Assembly (NCBI RefSeq): GCF_001590685.1
Contig: NZ_CP014616.1
Location: 456,501 to 520,500, forward strand
Length of the DNA stretch: 64,000 nt
Direction of reading: 5' to 3'
From: Sporosarcina psychrophila
Lineage (GTDB): Bacteria > Bacillota > Bacilli > Bacillales_A > Planococcaceae
A model generated the notes under the pieces. It saw only the letters and a program-made list of their open reading frames with translations. It was not told the DNA's origin and did no database searches. Below, piece by piece: positions 42,281 to 50,998 of this stretch; the stretch's first letter is position 1; the number at the start of each line of letters is the position of its first letter. The translations under genes were made by a program, and so were the position numbers.

Positions 42281-42564
42281 TGATTCAAGCAATGCTGACG
42301 ACTTCGCTCGTATTATTCTCAATAACGATTGCAATAGCTGTCATACGAATCATTCTCGGCCCTTCGATGCCGGACCGCGTTATCGGGCTCGATATGATTG
42401 GTGTAAACTTGATTGCTATGATAGCCGTAATTTCAGTGGTGATGAACACGAAAGCATTTTTAGAAGTCATTCTTATTTTGGGAATTCTATCGTTCATCGG
42501 TACAATTGCCTTCTCTAAATTCATCGAGAGGGGTGTTATCGTTGAACGTAAACACGATAGGTGA
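42280..42564 (+). CDS. mrpF: Mrp antiporter subunit F
   Basis: A 94-aa three-helix subunit. The ILGPSMPDRVIGLDM motif is characteristic. The start overlaps the mrpE stop by one base, and the end overlaps mrpG by 23 bases. Its role is structural, in assembly of the antiporter. Confidence 0.94.
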   Translation: MIQAMLTTSLVLFSITIAIAVIRIILGPSMPDRVIGLDMIGVNLIAMIAVISVVMNTKAFLEVILILGILSFIGTIAFSKFIERGVIVERKHDR

Positions 42565-42922
42565 ATTCGTAGGCGCATTTCTGATTTTAACAGGCGGAGT
42601 TGCGAGCGTAATCAGTGTCTTTGGATTGCTTCGGCTGCCTGATGTCTACACGAGATCTCATGCTGCGACGAAAAGTTCGACGCTCGCTGTTTTGCTAACC
42701 TTGTCAGGTGCTTTTATTTACTTTTTGTTCAGTCAACATTTCGTAAGTGTACGCCTTCTTTTGGGAATTGTGTTCGTCTTTCTAACTGCACCGGTTGCCG
42801 GACATTTGATCGTCCGAGCGGCTTACCGGTCGAATGTGAAGTTAGCGGATATTTCTACTGAGGATGAATTATATGAGGTTTTGCATAAGGATAAAATAGA
42901 AGAGGATGGGACCGGCCGTTAG
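42542..42922 (+). CDS. mrpG: Mrp antiporter subunit G
   Basis: A 126-aa subunit with the hallmark RLPDVYTRSHAATKSSTLAV segment and three helices. TTG 42542 follows GAGAGGGG with suitable spacing. The earlier ATG 42506 is out of range of that site and would extend the overlap with mrpF. It is the final gene of the operon. Confidence 0.92.
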   Translation: MNVNTIGEFVGAFLILTGGVASVISVFGLLRLPDVYTRSHAATKSSTLAVLLTLSGAFIYFLFSQHFVSVRLLLGIVFVFLTAPVAGHLIVRAAYRSNVKLADISTEDELYEVLHKDKIEEDGTGR

Positions 42923-42943
42923 TGGCTGTCCTATCCTTTTTTT
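42903..42943 (+). terminator. Intrinsic terminator of mrp operon
   Basis: AGGATGGGAC pairs with GTCCTATCCT (one G-U) and is followed by a T7 run. The left arm overlaps the last codons of mrpG. Confidence 0.75.
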
Positions 42944-43113
42944 GTTGAGGGGATTTGGATGGATGATTGGTTGGGGTGTGTTTATGCTCGGTGTCGCGGA
43001 TATATAATCGGTTGTGTTGAGTTACCACTTTTGCCCTAAGGTTTGTTTGGAGAAAGAAGGAATATAAATGAAATAGTAGAATACCATTAAGGGAGATAGG
43101 GAAGGTGCGTGAA

Positions 43114-45498
43114 ATGGTGAAACAGGGGAAACGGATGGGGAAATGGCCAAAAATTATGTTGTCGGTGTTTGGATCAATTATAGTTTTGGCTATTGTGGTA
43201 CTACTTATTGTAAATAGTTACATAGCGAAGTCGAAACCATTTATTGATGGAGAAGTAAGTGTGGAAATTCTAGATGAAGATGTGACAATCGTCCGGGATG
43301 AGTTTGGCGTACCGCATATAACGGCGGAATCGGACGCGGATTTGTATAGGACTCAAGGCTATGTGCAAGCTCAAGACCGTTTATTCCAAATGGATATGGC
43401 TCGTAGGCAAGCGAGTGGTCGATTATCCGAAGTAGTTGGGGAAGTGGCTGTTGGAACGGATAAGAAGTTCCGTACATTTAGTTTGCGCTCGGCGGCCGAA
43501 GCGTCTTATGACGGCTATGGTGAGGAAGGGAAAAAGGTGCTCAGCTGGTATGCGGAAGGAGTCAATGCATTCATTGAGGAGGCGGAGCGAGATGGGAAGT
43601 TTCCGTATGAATTCAAGGTCCTGGGCTACACGCCTGAACCATGGACAGAAATCGATTCGCTGACGATAGGTAAGTATATGGCTTATGACCTCGGCGGAAA
43701 CTGGGATAGTTTAGCGGTCAGGCATTGGGCGTTGAATAATTTCTCGGAAGAATTAGCACGGGAGTTGTTCACCGTTTATCCGGAAAATGCTTCTTCTATT
43801 ATTGAGGCTAACATTGCGAATCCGGTCGCTGTGGCTGGTCAGTTCGACCCTGGTCTTGTGCCGCCTGAATTCAACGGTAGTAACAACTGGGTCGTGTCGG
43901 GGGATAAAACGGCTTCAGGATTACCGCTTCTAGCAGATGATCCGCATCTCGGGCTTAATACGCCGGCGATCTGGTATCAGATGCATTTGCAATCACCTGA
44001 ACAAAACGTTAGCGGTGTTATTTTTGCAGGGATTCCAGGAATTATTCTTGGGCATAATGACGACGTTGCATGGGGTGTGACGAACGTTGGACCTGACGTA
44101 CAAGATCTATATATCGAAACTCCAAATCCTGAAGATCGGACACAATTTCTCTATGATGGAGAATGGGAACAGGCTGAGGTAAGAGATGAAACGATTTCTG
44201 TAAAAGGCGAGGAGGATGTACCGTTTGAAGTAATGGTTACGCGACATGGCCCGATTATTTCGGACATTCTTTACAAAGATGAAGATCCAAACGCGCTGTT
44301 TTCAATGCAATGGACAGCACTGGAACCGACAAAAGAACTCGAAGCGATTATGAAGATGAACAAAGCTTCCAACTGGGAAAGTTTTGAGATGGCTTTGGAA
44401 GACTTCCATGCACCAGCACAGAACTTTGTGTTTGCGGCGAATGACGGCACTATTGCTTATAAAGCGAACGGTCGTATTCCTATCAGGAAACAAGGGGATG
44501 CGCAATTGCCTGTACCAGGCGACTCTTCCGATTATGGCTGGACGGGCTACATTCCATATGATGAATTACCGCGTGTCGTGAATCCTAAAGAAGGGTTCAT
44601 TGCCACAGCAAATAATCAAATTGTTGACGATTCATATCCGTATCATATTACAAAACTTTGGGCACAGTCTTATCGCTATGAACGAATAGCGGAAGTGCTT
44701 CGCGAAGGAGATAATTTCACGGCGGAAGATATGATGAAATTGCAGATGGATCAGAAGAACTTATACGCTCGTGAGTTCTTGGACGATATGATTGGTTCAA
44801 TTGAAATGAAAGACGCCGCTGTCGGAAAGTACAAAGAAATTGTAAAAATGCTTCGCGAGTGGGATCAATATGATTCCGCAGATGCGGCGGCACCACTTGT
44901 CTTTCATAAATGGATAAAACAATTGCCAATTGGCATGCTCAGTGCAACGATGCCTGAGGACGTTTATGAGCTTCTGCCGGCGAAAGGGACAATTACCGAC
45001 AAAATGTTGCGCGACGCTTATGCGGGTGAACCAGGGGCCTGGGTGGAAGAGTATGGCGGTGTTGATAAGTGGGTCTTCGATTCATTTGTAAATTCAATCG
45101 AAGAGATTGAAGGATTGTTCGGTGATAAAATCGCGGATTGGCAATGGGGAGATTTCCATCAGTTGGAGTTTCCGCACGCTCTATCAGGCGCATCTCCAAT
45201 CTTTGAATATTTCTTAAATCCGAAGAAACAGGCAATCGGCGGTTCGAATGTTACAGTCCAGGCTGCAGCATTTCAGGCAGATGGTACTGTAAATCACGGT
45301 GCACCTTGGCGCTTTGTTGCCGATTTGTCCGATTTATCGAAAGCGAATCATATTGTAGGGCCGGGTCAAAGTGGCCACATAAAATCGCAGTGGTTCCACG
45401 ATCAAGCAGATGACTGGGTGAATGGTAATTACCATGAAACTGTTTTGGATGGGGACATTAAAGAAGGATATACGTTGAAGTTAAAAGCGGAGCGCTAA
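43114..45498 (+). CDS. Penicillin acylase family protein
   Basis: An Ntn-hydrolase (794 aa) of the penicillin G acylase family, made as a precursor that self-cleaves before a Ser. The likely nucleophile is Ser256 in FNGSNNWVVSG. N-terminal residues about 14-38 form a hydrophobic signal anchor, so the mature enzyme faces the outside. ATG 43114 follows GGGAAGG; the GTG at 43105 overlaps it. Family members hydrolyse penicillins, acyl-homoserine lactones or other N-acyl amides, and this one's substrate cannot be deduced. Monocistronic. Confidence 0.88.
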   Translation: MVKQGKRMGKWPKIMLSVFGSIIVLAIVVLLIVNSYIAKSKPFIDGEVSVEILDEDVTIVRDEFGVPHITAESDADLYRTQGYVQAQDRLFQMDMARRQASGRLSEVVGEVAVGTDKKFRTFSLRSAAEASYDGYGEEGKKVLSWYAEGVNAFIEEAERDGKFPYEFKVLGYTPEPWTEIDSLTIGKYMAYDLGGNWDSLAVRHWALNNFSEELARELFTVYPENASSIIEANIANPVAVAGQFDPGLVPPEFNGSNNWVVSGDKTASGLPLLADDPHLGLNTPAIWYQMHLQSPEQNVSGVIFAGIPGIILGHNDDVAWGVTNVGPDVQDLYIETPNPEDRTQFLYDGEWEQAEVRDETISVKGEEDVPFEVMVTRHGPIISDILYKDEDPNALFSMQWTALEPTKELEAIMKMNKASNWESFEMALEDFHAPAQNFVFAANDGTIAYKANGRIPIRKQGDAQLPVPGDSSDYGWTGYIPYDELPRVVNPKEGFIATANNQIVDDSYPYHITKLWAQSYRYERIAEVLREGDNFTAEDMMKLQMDQKNLYAREFLDDMIGSIEMKDAAVGKYKEIVKMLREWDQYDSADAAAPLVFHKWIKQLPIGMLSATMPEDVYELLPAKGTITDKMLRDAYAGEPGAWVEEYGGVDKWVFDSFVNSIEEIEGLFGDKIADWQWGDFHQLEFPHALSGASPIFEYFLNPKKQAIGGSNVTVQAAAFQADGTVNHGAPWRFVADLSDLSKANHIVGPGQSGHIKSQWFHDQADDWVNGNYHETVLDGDIKEGYTLKLKAER

Positions 45499-45512
45499 TG
45501 CGCCCCGTTTTT
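45485..45512 (+). terminator. Weak terminator at acylase 3' end
   Basis: CGGAGCGC/GCGCCCCG imperfect stem (one mismatch) and TTTTT. The left arm includes the last codons. Confidence 0.55.
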
Positions 45513-45579
45513 AATTTGGTGAAACTTTGGAAACGCGGGTAAACCGATGCATTATCTTATCCACCGCTAAGAGCCTCTG

Positions 45580-45999
45580 TTATTTAACAATCAAAACCGG
45601 TGCTGTCACACGTTTTGCTACTTTATGACTCACACTGCCTAGCACCATTTCCTGAAAAGTATTCAGGCCACGGCTACCGAGAACGACAAGATCGAATTCA
45701 CCACTATTGGCAAAATTAACGATGATTGGTCCAGGGTCACCGTGTTTGATGACGAGCTTAAAGGGGATTTGAAACTGCTCGAAAGCCTCCTCGATGGGCA
45801 TGAGTCGCTTCTTGCGATCGATATGGAGATCATCACTGCTAGCATTATCAAGTACATCTGAACGTGTTCGGTCAAACTCAAGGATATAAAGGATTTCAAC
45901 GGCCACTCCTTGGCATAACGAGGCAAGTTGAGCGGCATGTTTGGCTGCGCGGTGCGAGTTTACTGAGCCGTCGACCGCGACTAGTATTCGGTTATACAT
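45580..45999 (-). CDS. Universal stress protein UspA family
   Basis: A 139-aa Usp domain protein. It has the N-terminal RILVAVDGS, and near the C-terminus VVLGSRGLNTFQEMVLGSVSHKV, which fits the ATP-binding G-2x-G-9x-GS pattern. It is cytoplasmic and probably binds ATP as a dimer. Read leftward from ATG 45999, with TAGGGATT upstream. A partner or stimulus is not evident. Confidence 0.9.
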   Translation of the reverse strand: MYNRILVAVDGSVNSHRAAKHAAQLASLCQGVAVEILYILEFDRTRSDVLDNASSDDLHIDRKKRLMPIEEAFEQFQIPFKLVIKHGDPGPIIVNFANSGEFDLVVLGSRGLNTFQEMVLGSVSHKVAKRVTAPVLIVK

Positions 46000-46116
46000 C
46001 GGAATCCCTACTTTCGTATGTCTGACATGTAAAGTTACATTGTTAGTAAGTATAAGTCTTCTACGCCTATCTGTTAAACCCTTCTTTTGAGTAATAAATC
46101 AAGCGGAAATTTACAT

Positions 46117-46191
46117 TCAAAGCACCGTTTGATTAGCCTTGCAATTACAAGAGGAATTACATATACTAAAGTTAATCAAACAACCATTTGA
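46117..46191 (+). promoter_or_regulatory. cadCA promoter with two CadC-type operators
   Basis: TTGCAA (46139-46144), 17-base spacer and TATACT (46162-46167). Two identical-architecture dyads, TCAAA-N6-TTTGA, lie at 46117-46132 (upstream of -35) and 46176-46191 (start region). The TCAAA-N-TTTGA pattern resembles the CadC operator of the staphylococcal cad operon. Confidence 0.78.
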
Positions 46192-46204
46192 ATGAGGTGT
46201 AAAT

Positions 46205-46573
46205 ATGACGGTAAAAGAAGTTTGTGAAGTGACAACGGTTCATGAAGAAGTTGTGAATCGGGTACAGAAGGCGCTCCCTGATGTGGGTGCTGCTGTCGCG
46301 ATATTTAAAGCGTTGGCGGATGAAACCAGATTGAAAATTGCTTTTTCGCTGACACTAGAAGAAGAAATGTGTGTATGTGACGTTGCGGCAGTGATTGGTT
46401 CTTCCGTTGCGACAGCTTCCCACCACTTACGCTATTTGCGCGAACAAGCACTTGCTAAATCAAGGAGAAAAGGGAAGATGGTTTACTATTCGCTCGCAGA
46501 CGATCACGTCCACCAACTTGTGAAAGTCGCACACGAGCATACGATAGAGGGTGTTGAGCATGGCAACGGTTGA
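46205..46573 (+). CDS. cadC: ArsR/SmtB-type heavy-metal repressor CadC
   Basis: A 122-aa winged-helix metal sensor. The metal-site residues Cys7, Cys56 and Cys58 (MCVCD) are at the positions of the CadC Cd(II)/Pb(II)/Bi(III) site, and a C-terminal DDHVH helix could hold the zinc alpha-5 site. The recognition region reads SVATASHHLRYLREQ. It would repress cadCA until Cd, Pb or Zn is present. It overlaps cadA by 14 bases. Confidence 0.93.
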   Translation: MTVKEVCEVTTVHEEVVNRVQKALPDVGAAVAIFKALADETRLKIAFSLTLEEEMCVCDVAAVIGSSVATASHHLRYLREQALAKSRRKGKMVYYSLADDHVHQLVKVAHEHTIEGVEHGNG

Positions 46574-48668
46574 GAAGAAAGAATATAGGTTGGAGAATCT
46601 AACATGTGCCAGTTGTGCGATGAAGTTTGAAAAAAACGTTAAAAACCTGCCTTCTATTGAGGATGTACAAGTGAATTTTGGTGCATCAAAATTAGCGTTC
46701 AGTGGCAGCGCGACGATTGAAGATCTCGAAGCAGCAGGTGCATTTGATGGCATTAAAGTTGTCCCGCTTCAGAATAAGAAGATTGAGCCGAAAACGTCTT
46801 TCTTTAAACGGAAAGAGAATCTCGTTACACTTTTTTCGCTGCTGTTCTTACTAATAGGGATGTATGTGTCATTTCGTTACGCTGAAACACATCCTGCAGC
46901 AATTGCCCTATTTGCAATTGCCATTGTAATTGGTGGAACAAGCATATTCAAAACAGGATTGCGAAATTTGGTCCGTTTCGAATTCGATATGAAAACGCTG
47001 ATGACGATTGCCATTATTGGTGCTGCAATTATTGGGGAATGGCGTGAAGGTGCGGTTGTCGTCTTCCTGTTTGCGGTTAGTGAAGCGTTAGAAGCCTATT
47101 CAATGAATAAAGCACGACAGTCCATCCGACAATTGATGGATATTGCACCGCCTTCCGCCCTCGTAAAACGAGGGGAAACGTTTATGGAACTTCCGACAGA
47201 AGACATCATCGTCGGCGATATTCTAATCGTAAAACCAGGTCAGAAAATCGCTATGGACGGCGCTGTTCTAACGGGTTCATCTACGGTCAATCAAGCAGCG
47301 ATTACAGGGGAATCCATCCCTGTCCAAAAAAAATCTGGTGATAATGTATTCGCGGGCACGCTTAATGAAGAGGGTGCACTTGAAGTAACGGTTACAAAGC
47401 TTGTCGGCGATACAACAATTGCGAAGATCATCCATCTCGTAGAAGATGCGCAAGCAGAAAAAGCACCATCTCAAAAGTTCGTTGATAAATTCGCGAAATA
47501 CTACACACCTGCAATCATCGTGATTGCAATTCTTGTGGCCATAATACCACCATTACTTGGTGGCGATTGGAACGCGTGGATCTACCAAGGTCTTGCTGTA
47601 CTCGTCGTCGGCTGTCCGTGTGCACTTGTTGTCTCTACACCAGTTGCGATTGTCACAGCGATTGGTAACGCGGCACGTCAAGGCGTGCTGATTAAAGGCG
47701 GTATCCACCTCGAAGAAACAGGAAGACTTGACGTTATTGCGTTCGATAAAACCGGAACGTTAACGAAAGGGTATCCGGAAGTAACGGATTTCATCGTAGG
47801 TAAAGAAATCGCTCAAGAGCAATTATTAAGTGCAATCGCAGCAGTCGAGTCAATGTCACAGCATCCGCTTGCAAAAGCGGTTGTCGATTACGCGCATCAT
47901 CATGGTGCACAGAAAGTCGTTGTGTCGAATTTTCAATCGGTTACCGGAAAGGGCGCTTATGCTGAAATTGATGGCATGACGACTTATATTGGCAGCCTGA
48001 GCTGGGCACAAGAACTATCTTCATTGTCAGAAGAAATATTACAGCAAGCGGCATCCCTTCAACGAGAAGGAAAGTCTGTCATGGCGATTGTCACGGGTAC
48101 TGATTTTAGTGGACTGCTAGCCGTGGCGGATCCCATACGTGCGGAAAGTCGTGACGTCCTTGAACAACTGAAAAGTATAGGTATCCGTCATACAGTCATG
48201 CTGACAGGCGATCACCAAGTAACGGCAGATGCAATTGCTACTGAGCTCGGTGTTACGGATGTACGCGCCGGACTAATGCCGGAAGACAAATTAACAGCGA
48301 TTAAACAATTGAGTGACGAATATGGCCGTGTTGCCATGGTTGGTGATGGCATCAATGACGCGCCTGCCTTAGCTGCAGCTTCAGTTGGTATAGCAATGGG
48401 TGGAGCGGGAACGGACGCTGCATTGGAAACAGCAGATATTGCACTAATGGCAGATGATTTAGGGAAATTACCTTATACAATGAAATTAAGCCGAAAAACA
48501 TTGCGAATCATCAAAGAAAACATTATGTTTGCATTAGGCTTAAAAATTATAGCATTGCTTCTTATCATTCCCGGTTGGCTGACATTATGGATTGCCATCT
48601 TCGCGGATATGGGTGCCACGCTACTCGTTGTGCTGAACTCGTTGCGGTTGCTACGCGTTCATAAGTAA
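46560..48668 (+). CDS. cadA: Cd2+/Zn2+-exporting P-type ATPase
   Basis: P1B-type ATPase (702 aa) that exports Cd2+, Zn2+ and Pb2+. One N-terminal HMA domain has CASC at Cys16 and Cys19. The membrane metal-binding motif CPC is in VVGCPCALVVSTP. The phosphorylation motif is DKTGTLTKG and the hinge is GDGINDAP. ATG 46560 is preferred to GTG 46551 because of the GAGGG site. It is co-transcribed with cadC. The Cd/Zn/Pb group is favoured over copper because of the upstream CadC and operators. Confidence 0.93.
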   Translation: MATVEKKEYRLENLTCASCAMKFEKNVKNLPSIEDVQVNFGASKLAFSGSATIEDLEAAGAFDGIKVVPLQNKKIEPKTSFFKRKENLVTLFSLLFLLIGMYVSFRYAETHPAAIALFAIAIVIGGTSIFKTGLRNLVRFEFDMKTLMTIAIIGAAIIGEWREGAVVVFLFAVSEALEAYSMNKARQSIRQLMDIAPPSALVKRGETFMELPTEDIIVGDILIVKPGQKIAMDGAVLTGSSTVNQAAITGESIPVQKKSGDNVFAGTLNEEGALEVTVTKLVGDTTIAKIIHLVEDAQAEKAPSQKFVDKFAKYYTPAIIVIAILVAIIPPLLGGDWNAWIYQGLAVLVVGCPCALVVSTPVAIVTAIGNAARQGVLIKGGIHLEETGRLDVIAFDKTGTLTKGYPEVTDFIVGKEIAQEQLLSAIAAVESMSQHPLAKAVVDYAHHHGAQKVVVSNFQSVTGKGAYAEIDGMTTYIGSLSWAQELSSLSEEILQQAASLQREGKSVMAIVTGTDFSGLLAVADPIRAESRDVLEQLKSIGIRHTVMLTGDHQVTADAIATELGVTDVRAGLMPEDKLTAIKQLSDEYGRVAMVGDGINDAPALAAASVGIAMGGAGTDAALETADIALMADDLGKLPYTMKLSRKTLRIIKENIMFALGLKIIALLLIIPGWLTLWIAIFADMGATLLVVLNSLRLLRVHK

Positions 48669-48695
48669 GTAGTTTCTATACGGAGGCGAATTCTA

Positions 48696-49808
48696 ATGTA
48701 TTTACAAGAGTGGACAATGGAAGAGCAGGAGCAACTTATTCATTTCATGACAACTAATACGTGGCCTTACCACGGTAACTCTGATCCGGGACGTCATTTG
48801 ATTGAAAAAACAATCGAAGAGGGCGGCTATGAGTCGGATGAAGTGAAAACGTTTTGGGTGGAAAATGACGCCGGAGAAAAAGTAGGAATCGTAAAAATTT
48901 ACGACTTGCAAGATGAAATTCCGTTGTTCGATTTACGTATTGCAGATATGTCGAGGGGATATGGCTACGGCCCGAAGGCTCTTCGACTTGTCGCGGAATA
49001 TGTATTCGGATTGCCAGGCAAGAAAATTCGTCTCGAAGGTCATACGAGACAAGATAATCTTGCGATGCGAAAAACGTTCGAACGTGCAGGCTTTGTCAAG
49101 GAAGCACATCTTCGGAAAGCTTGGTTTTCGCCTAAAGAACATTCCTATTATGATGCAGTGACCTATGGTATTACGCGGGAAGATTTCATGGCGGGAACGA
49201 CAACGCCTGTGATTTGGGAAGACGGAGAGAAGTCACGAGGTTCTGCGGCATCCCCTCGTATCCCGGATTTCGCGGAGTCATTCGAATCAGAACGGCTTGT
49301 CATTCGGGCTCCTGAACTTGGCGATGCAACAGATGCTTGGAATGCGATTAGGGCTTCATTACCTGCGCTTCGTAAGTGGATGCCATGGGCGCAACCGGAA
49401 CCGGAGCTGCATATGACAGAAGAAAGCTTGCGAAAAGCAGTTGCAAATTTCATCACAAGACAAGACCTGCGCTTCCATGTTTACCATAAAGAAACCGGGA
49501 AGTTTGTCGGTTCATCGGGACTACATCGAATCGATTGGTCGATTCCGAAATTCGAGATTGGCTACTGGCTAGCTACAGAATTTGAAGGCCAGGGCTATAT
49601 GACCGAAGCCGTTAAACATATTGAAAAATTTGCCTTCGAAAAGCTTGGAGCGCGCAGAGTGGAAATTCGTTGTGATGAAGAAAACATGAAAAGTCGTAGC
49701 GTCGCAGAACGTGCAGGGTTCACCCTCGAAGGAATTTTGAAACAAGATTCCTTATCCCCCGATGGTAATGTTTTACGAAATACATGCATCTATGCGAAAA
49801 TAGACTAA
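48696..49808 (+). CDS. Tandem GNAT acetyltransferase (RimJ/RimL type)
   Basis: A 370-aa protein with two consecutive GNAT domains, residues about 1-165 and 197-370, each with the acetyl-CoA pyrophosphate loop (GYGPKALR and GQGYMTEAV). The second half resembles ribosomal-protein N-acetyltransferases (RimJ/RimL). Such proteins are usually single-domain, so this looks like a fusion or duplication. CGGAGGCGA precedes ATG 48696. The 27-base gap to cadA and the lack of a terminator suggest possible co-transcription. The substrate is unknown. Confidence 0.85.
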   Translation: MYLQEWTMEEQEQLIHFMTTNTWPYHGNSDPGRHLIEKTIEEGGYESDEVKTFWVENDAGEKVGIVKIYDLQDEIPLFDLRIADMSRGYGYGPKALRLVAEYVFGLPGKKIRLEGHTRQDNLAMRKTFERAGFVKEAHLRKAWFSPKEHSYYDAVTYGITREDFMAGTTTPVIWEDGEKSRGSAASPRIPDFAESFESERLVIRAPELGDATDAWNAIRASLPALRKWMPWAQPEPELHMTEESLRKAVANFITRQDLRFHVYHKETGKFVGSSGLHRIDWSIPKFEIGYWLATEFEGQGYMTEAVKHIEKFAFEKLGARRVEIRCDEENMKSRSVAERAGFTLEGILKQDSLSPDGNVLRNTCIYAKID

Positions 49809-49809
49809 A

Positions 49810-49927
49810 GAAAAGCGGAAGCGGCCCGTATAGACGCGACAGGCATAAGACGGACCGGCGACGCGGTGCTCTTCCCGCACAGCTGGTCTGGCTTATGACC
49901 CGAGCGTCTGGCCGCTGTAGCTAGACA
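49810..49927. repeat. Hairpin repeat, type A (cluster 3, copy a)
   Basis: Type A copy in which the end stem is AGCGGCC (49820-49826)/GGCCGCT (49910-49916) and the next stem AGACGC (49832-49837)/GCGTCT (49904-49909). Both differ in sequence from the 7285 and 23427 copies but stay paired. Confidence 0.85.
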
Positions 49928-49934
49928 ATATAAG

Positions 49935-50113
49935 GAATGCAGCTTAAGTGCGCGACGTCCTGTCGCAACAGCTGCATGACCTACTTCGTGTAGGCCTAAG
50001 CTCCAGGCGCCGTCTAGCTCCGAAAAGCGCTGGAGGTCTTTCAGAAAAAGGCGTACTTTGCCTTTATCTGAAAGAATGAAGCGACTCGAGGGGCTGGCGC
50101 CTGTAGCTAGACA
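49935..50113. repeat. Hairpin repeat, composite type B (cluster 3, copy b)
   Basis: A type B body preceded by extra hairpins (GCGAC/GTCGC at about 49952-49966 and CCTAC/GTAGG at 49980-49994). Core stem AAAGGC (50047-50052)/GCCTTT (50060-50065) with flank TCTTTCAGA (50037-50045)/TCTGAAAGA (50067-50075), a perfect pair. Confidence 0.8.
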
Positions 50114-50114
50114 A

Positions 50115-50257
50115 GAAAAGCGGAAGCGGCCCGCATAGACGCGACAGGCATAAGACGGACCGGCGACGCGGTGTTCTTTACCCGGGAAGGATGCAGTTCA
50201 ATCCTTCCTAGCTGGTCTGGCTTATGACCCGAGCGTCTGGCCGCTGAAGCTAGACAC
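50115..50257. repeat. Hairpin repeat, type A with inserted loop hairpin (cluster 3, copy c)
   Basis: Same arms as the 49810 copy, but the terminal loop is replaced by a longer sequence that itself forms GGAAGGAT/ATCCTTCC. Together, copies a-c fill the interval 49809-50260. Confidence 0.82.
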
Positions 50258-50293
50258 TAAAAAAGGGATGCCGACTAATGTCGACATCCCTTT
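50258..50293 (-). terminator. Terminator of lmo0937-like gene (leftward)
   Basis: GGGATG-N-CGAC/GTCG-N-CATCCC stem with a T tail on the minus strand. Confidence 0.8.
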
Positions 50294-50295
50294 CG

Positions 50296-50451
50296 TTACA
50301 CGCTTCGTTTTCCGGAAATAAGATTGAAAATAAATGCAATAACCGCGATGACTAGAAGAATGTGAATTAGTCCTCCGCCAATCTTGAATACGAGACCTAA
50401 CAACCAAAACACGAATAATGCTACAATGAGTAACCATATAATTCGACCCAT
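50296..50451 (-). CDS. Lmo0937 family small membrane protein
   Basis: A 51-aa peptide with two hydrophobic segments (GRIIWLLIVALFVFWLLG and LIHILLVIAVIAFIFNLI) and a basic tail, matching the Lmo0937 family in size and layout. ATG 50451 follows GGGGGAATTCAC; the upstream reading to 50496 has no site. A sigma-B-type promoter precedes it. Its function is unknown, but Lmo0937-type peptides are stress-regulated. Confidence 0.8.
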   Translation of the reverse strand: MGRIIWLLIVALFVFWLLGLVFKIGGGLIHILLVIAVIAFIFNLISGKRSV

Positions 50452-50483
50452 GTGAATTCCCCCTTTACTGATGTATTCTATCT

Positions 50484-50509
50484 TTACCCCCGCCAATTAA
50501 AAGTTAAAC
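50484..50509 (-). promoter_or_regulatory. Sigma-B-type promoter of lmo0937-like gene
   Basis: On the minus strand, GTTTAA (50504-50509), 14-base spacer, GGGTAA (50484-50489), one base from the GGGTAT consensus. Confidence 0.72.
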
Positions 50510-50572
50510 TAGGGACGTTTGAAAAGTAGTGATTGGGAATGAGACTGGGTATACATACTGGAGGCGGTACAG

Positions 50573-50998
50573 TTGGCAACACCAGGTATGGAAGATTATC
50601 TTGAACAGATTTATTTGCATATCGAAGCGAAAGGCGTTGCACGTGTATCGGATGTAGCTGAATCCTTGGCGGTTCTCCCTTCATCCGTTACAAAAATGGC
50701 TCAGCGTCTCGACAAGGAAGGCTATATTGTTTATGAACGCTACAAAGGTCTCGAATTGACAGGAAAAGGGTTTTCGTTCGGAAAAAAACTTGTTCGACGT
50801 CATGATCTCCTTGAACAGTTTCTTCGCATTATTGGAGTCGATGAAGAAAATATTTATGGGGACGTGGAAGGAATTGAACATCACCTAAGCTGGAATGCGA
50901 TGGATCGAATAACTGATCTGGTCGAAGCGATGGGACAAGACGAAGAATTTGTTAGAAAATTACGTGTAATGGATCAGGAGAAAGAGGTAGATAAATAA
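50573..50998 (+). CDS. mntR: Manganese-responsive repressor MntR
   Basis: DtxR-family winged-helix repressor (141 aa). All MntR metal ligands are conserved: Asp8, Glu11, His77, Glu99, Glu102 and His103. The helix-turn-helix region reads [20 protein letters not shown]. It would repress Mn uptake genes in Mn excess. TTG 50573 follows GGAGGCGG five bases upstream. Its stop overlaps the start of the S1-domain gene. No MntR target gene (mntH or mntABC) is in the window. Confidence 0.95.
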   Translation: MATPGMEDYLEQIYLHIEAKGVARVSDVAESLAVLPSSVTKMAQRLDKEGYIVYERYKGLELTGKGFSFGKKLVRRHDLLEQFLRIIGVDEENIYGDVEGIEHHLSWNAMDRITDLVEAMGQDEEFVRKLRVMDQEKEVDK

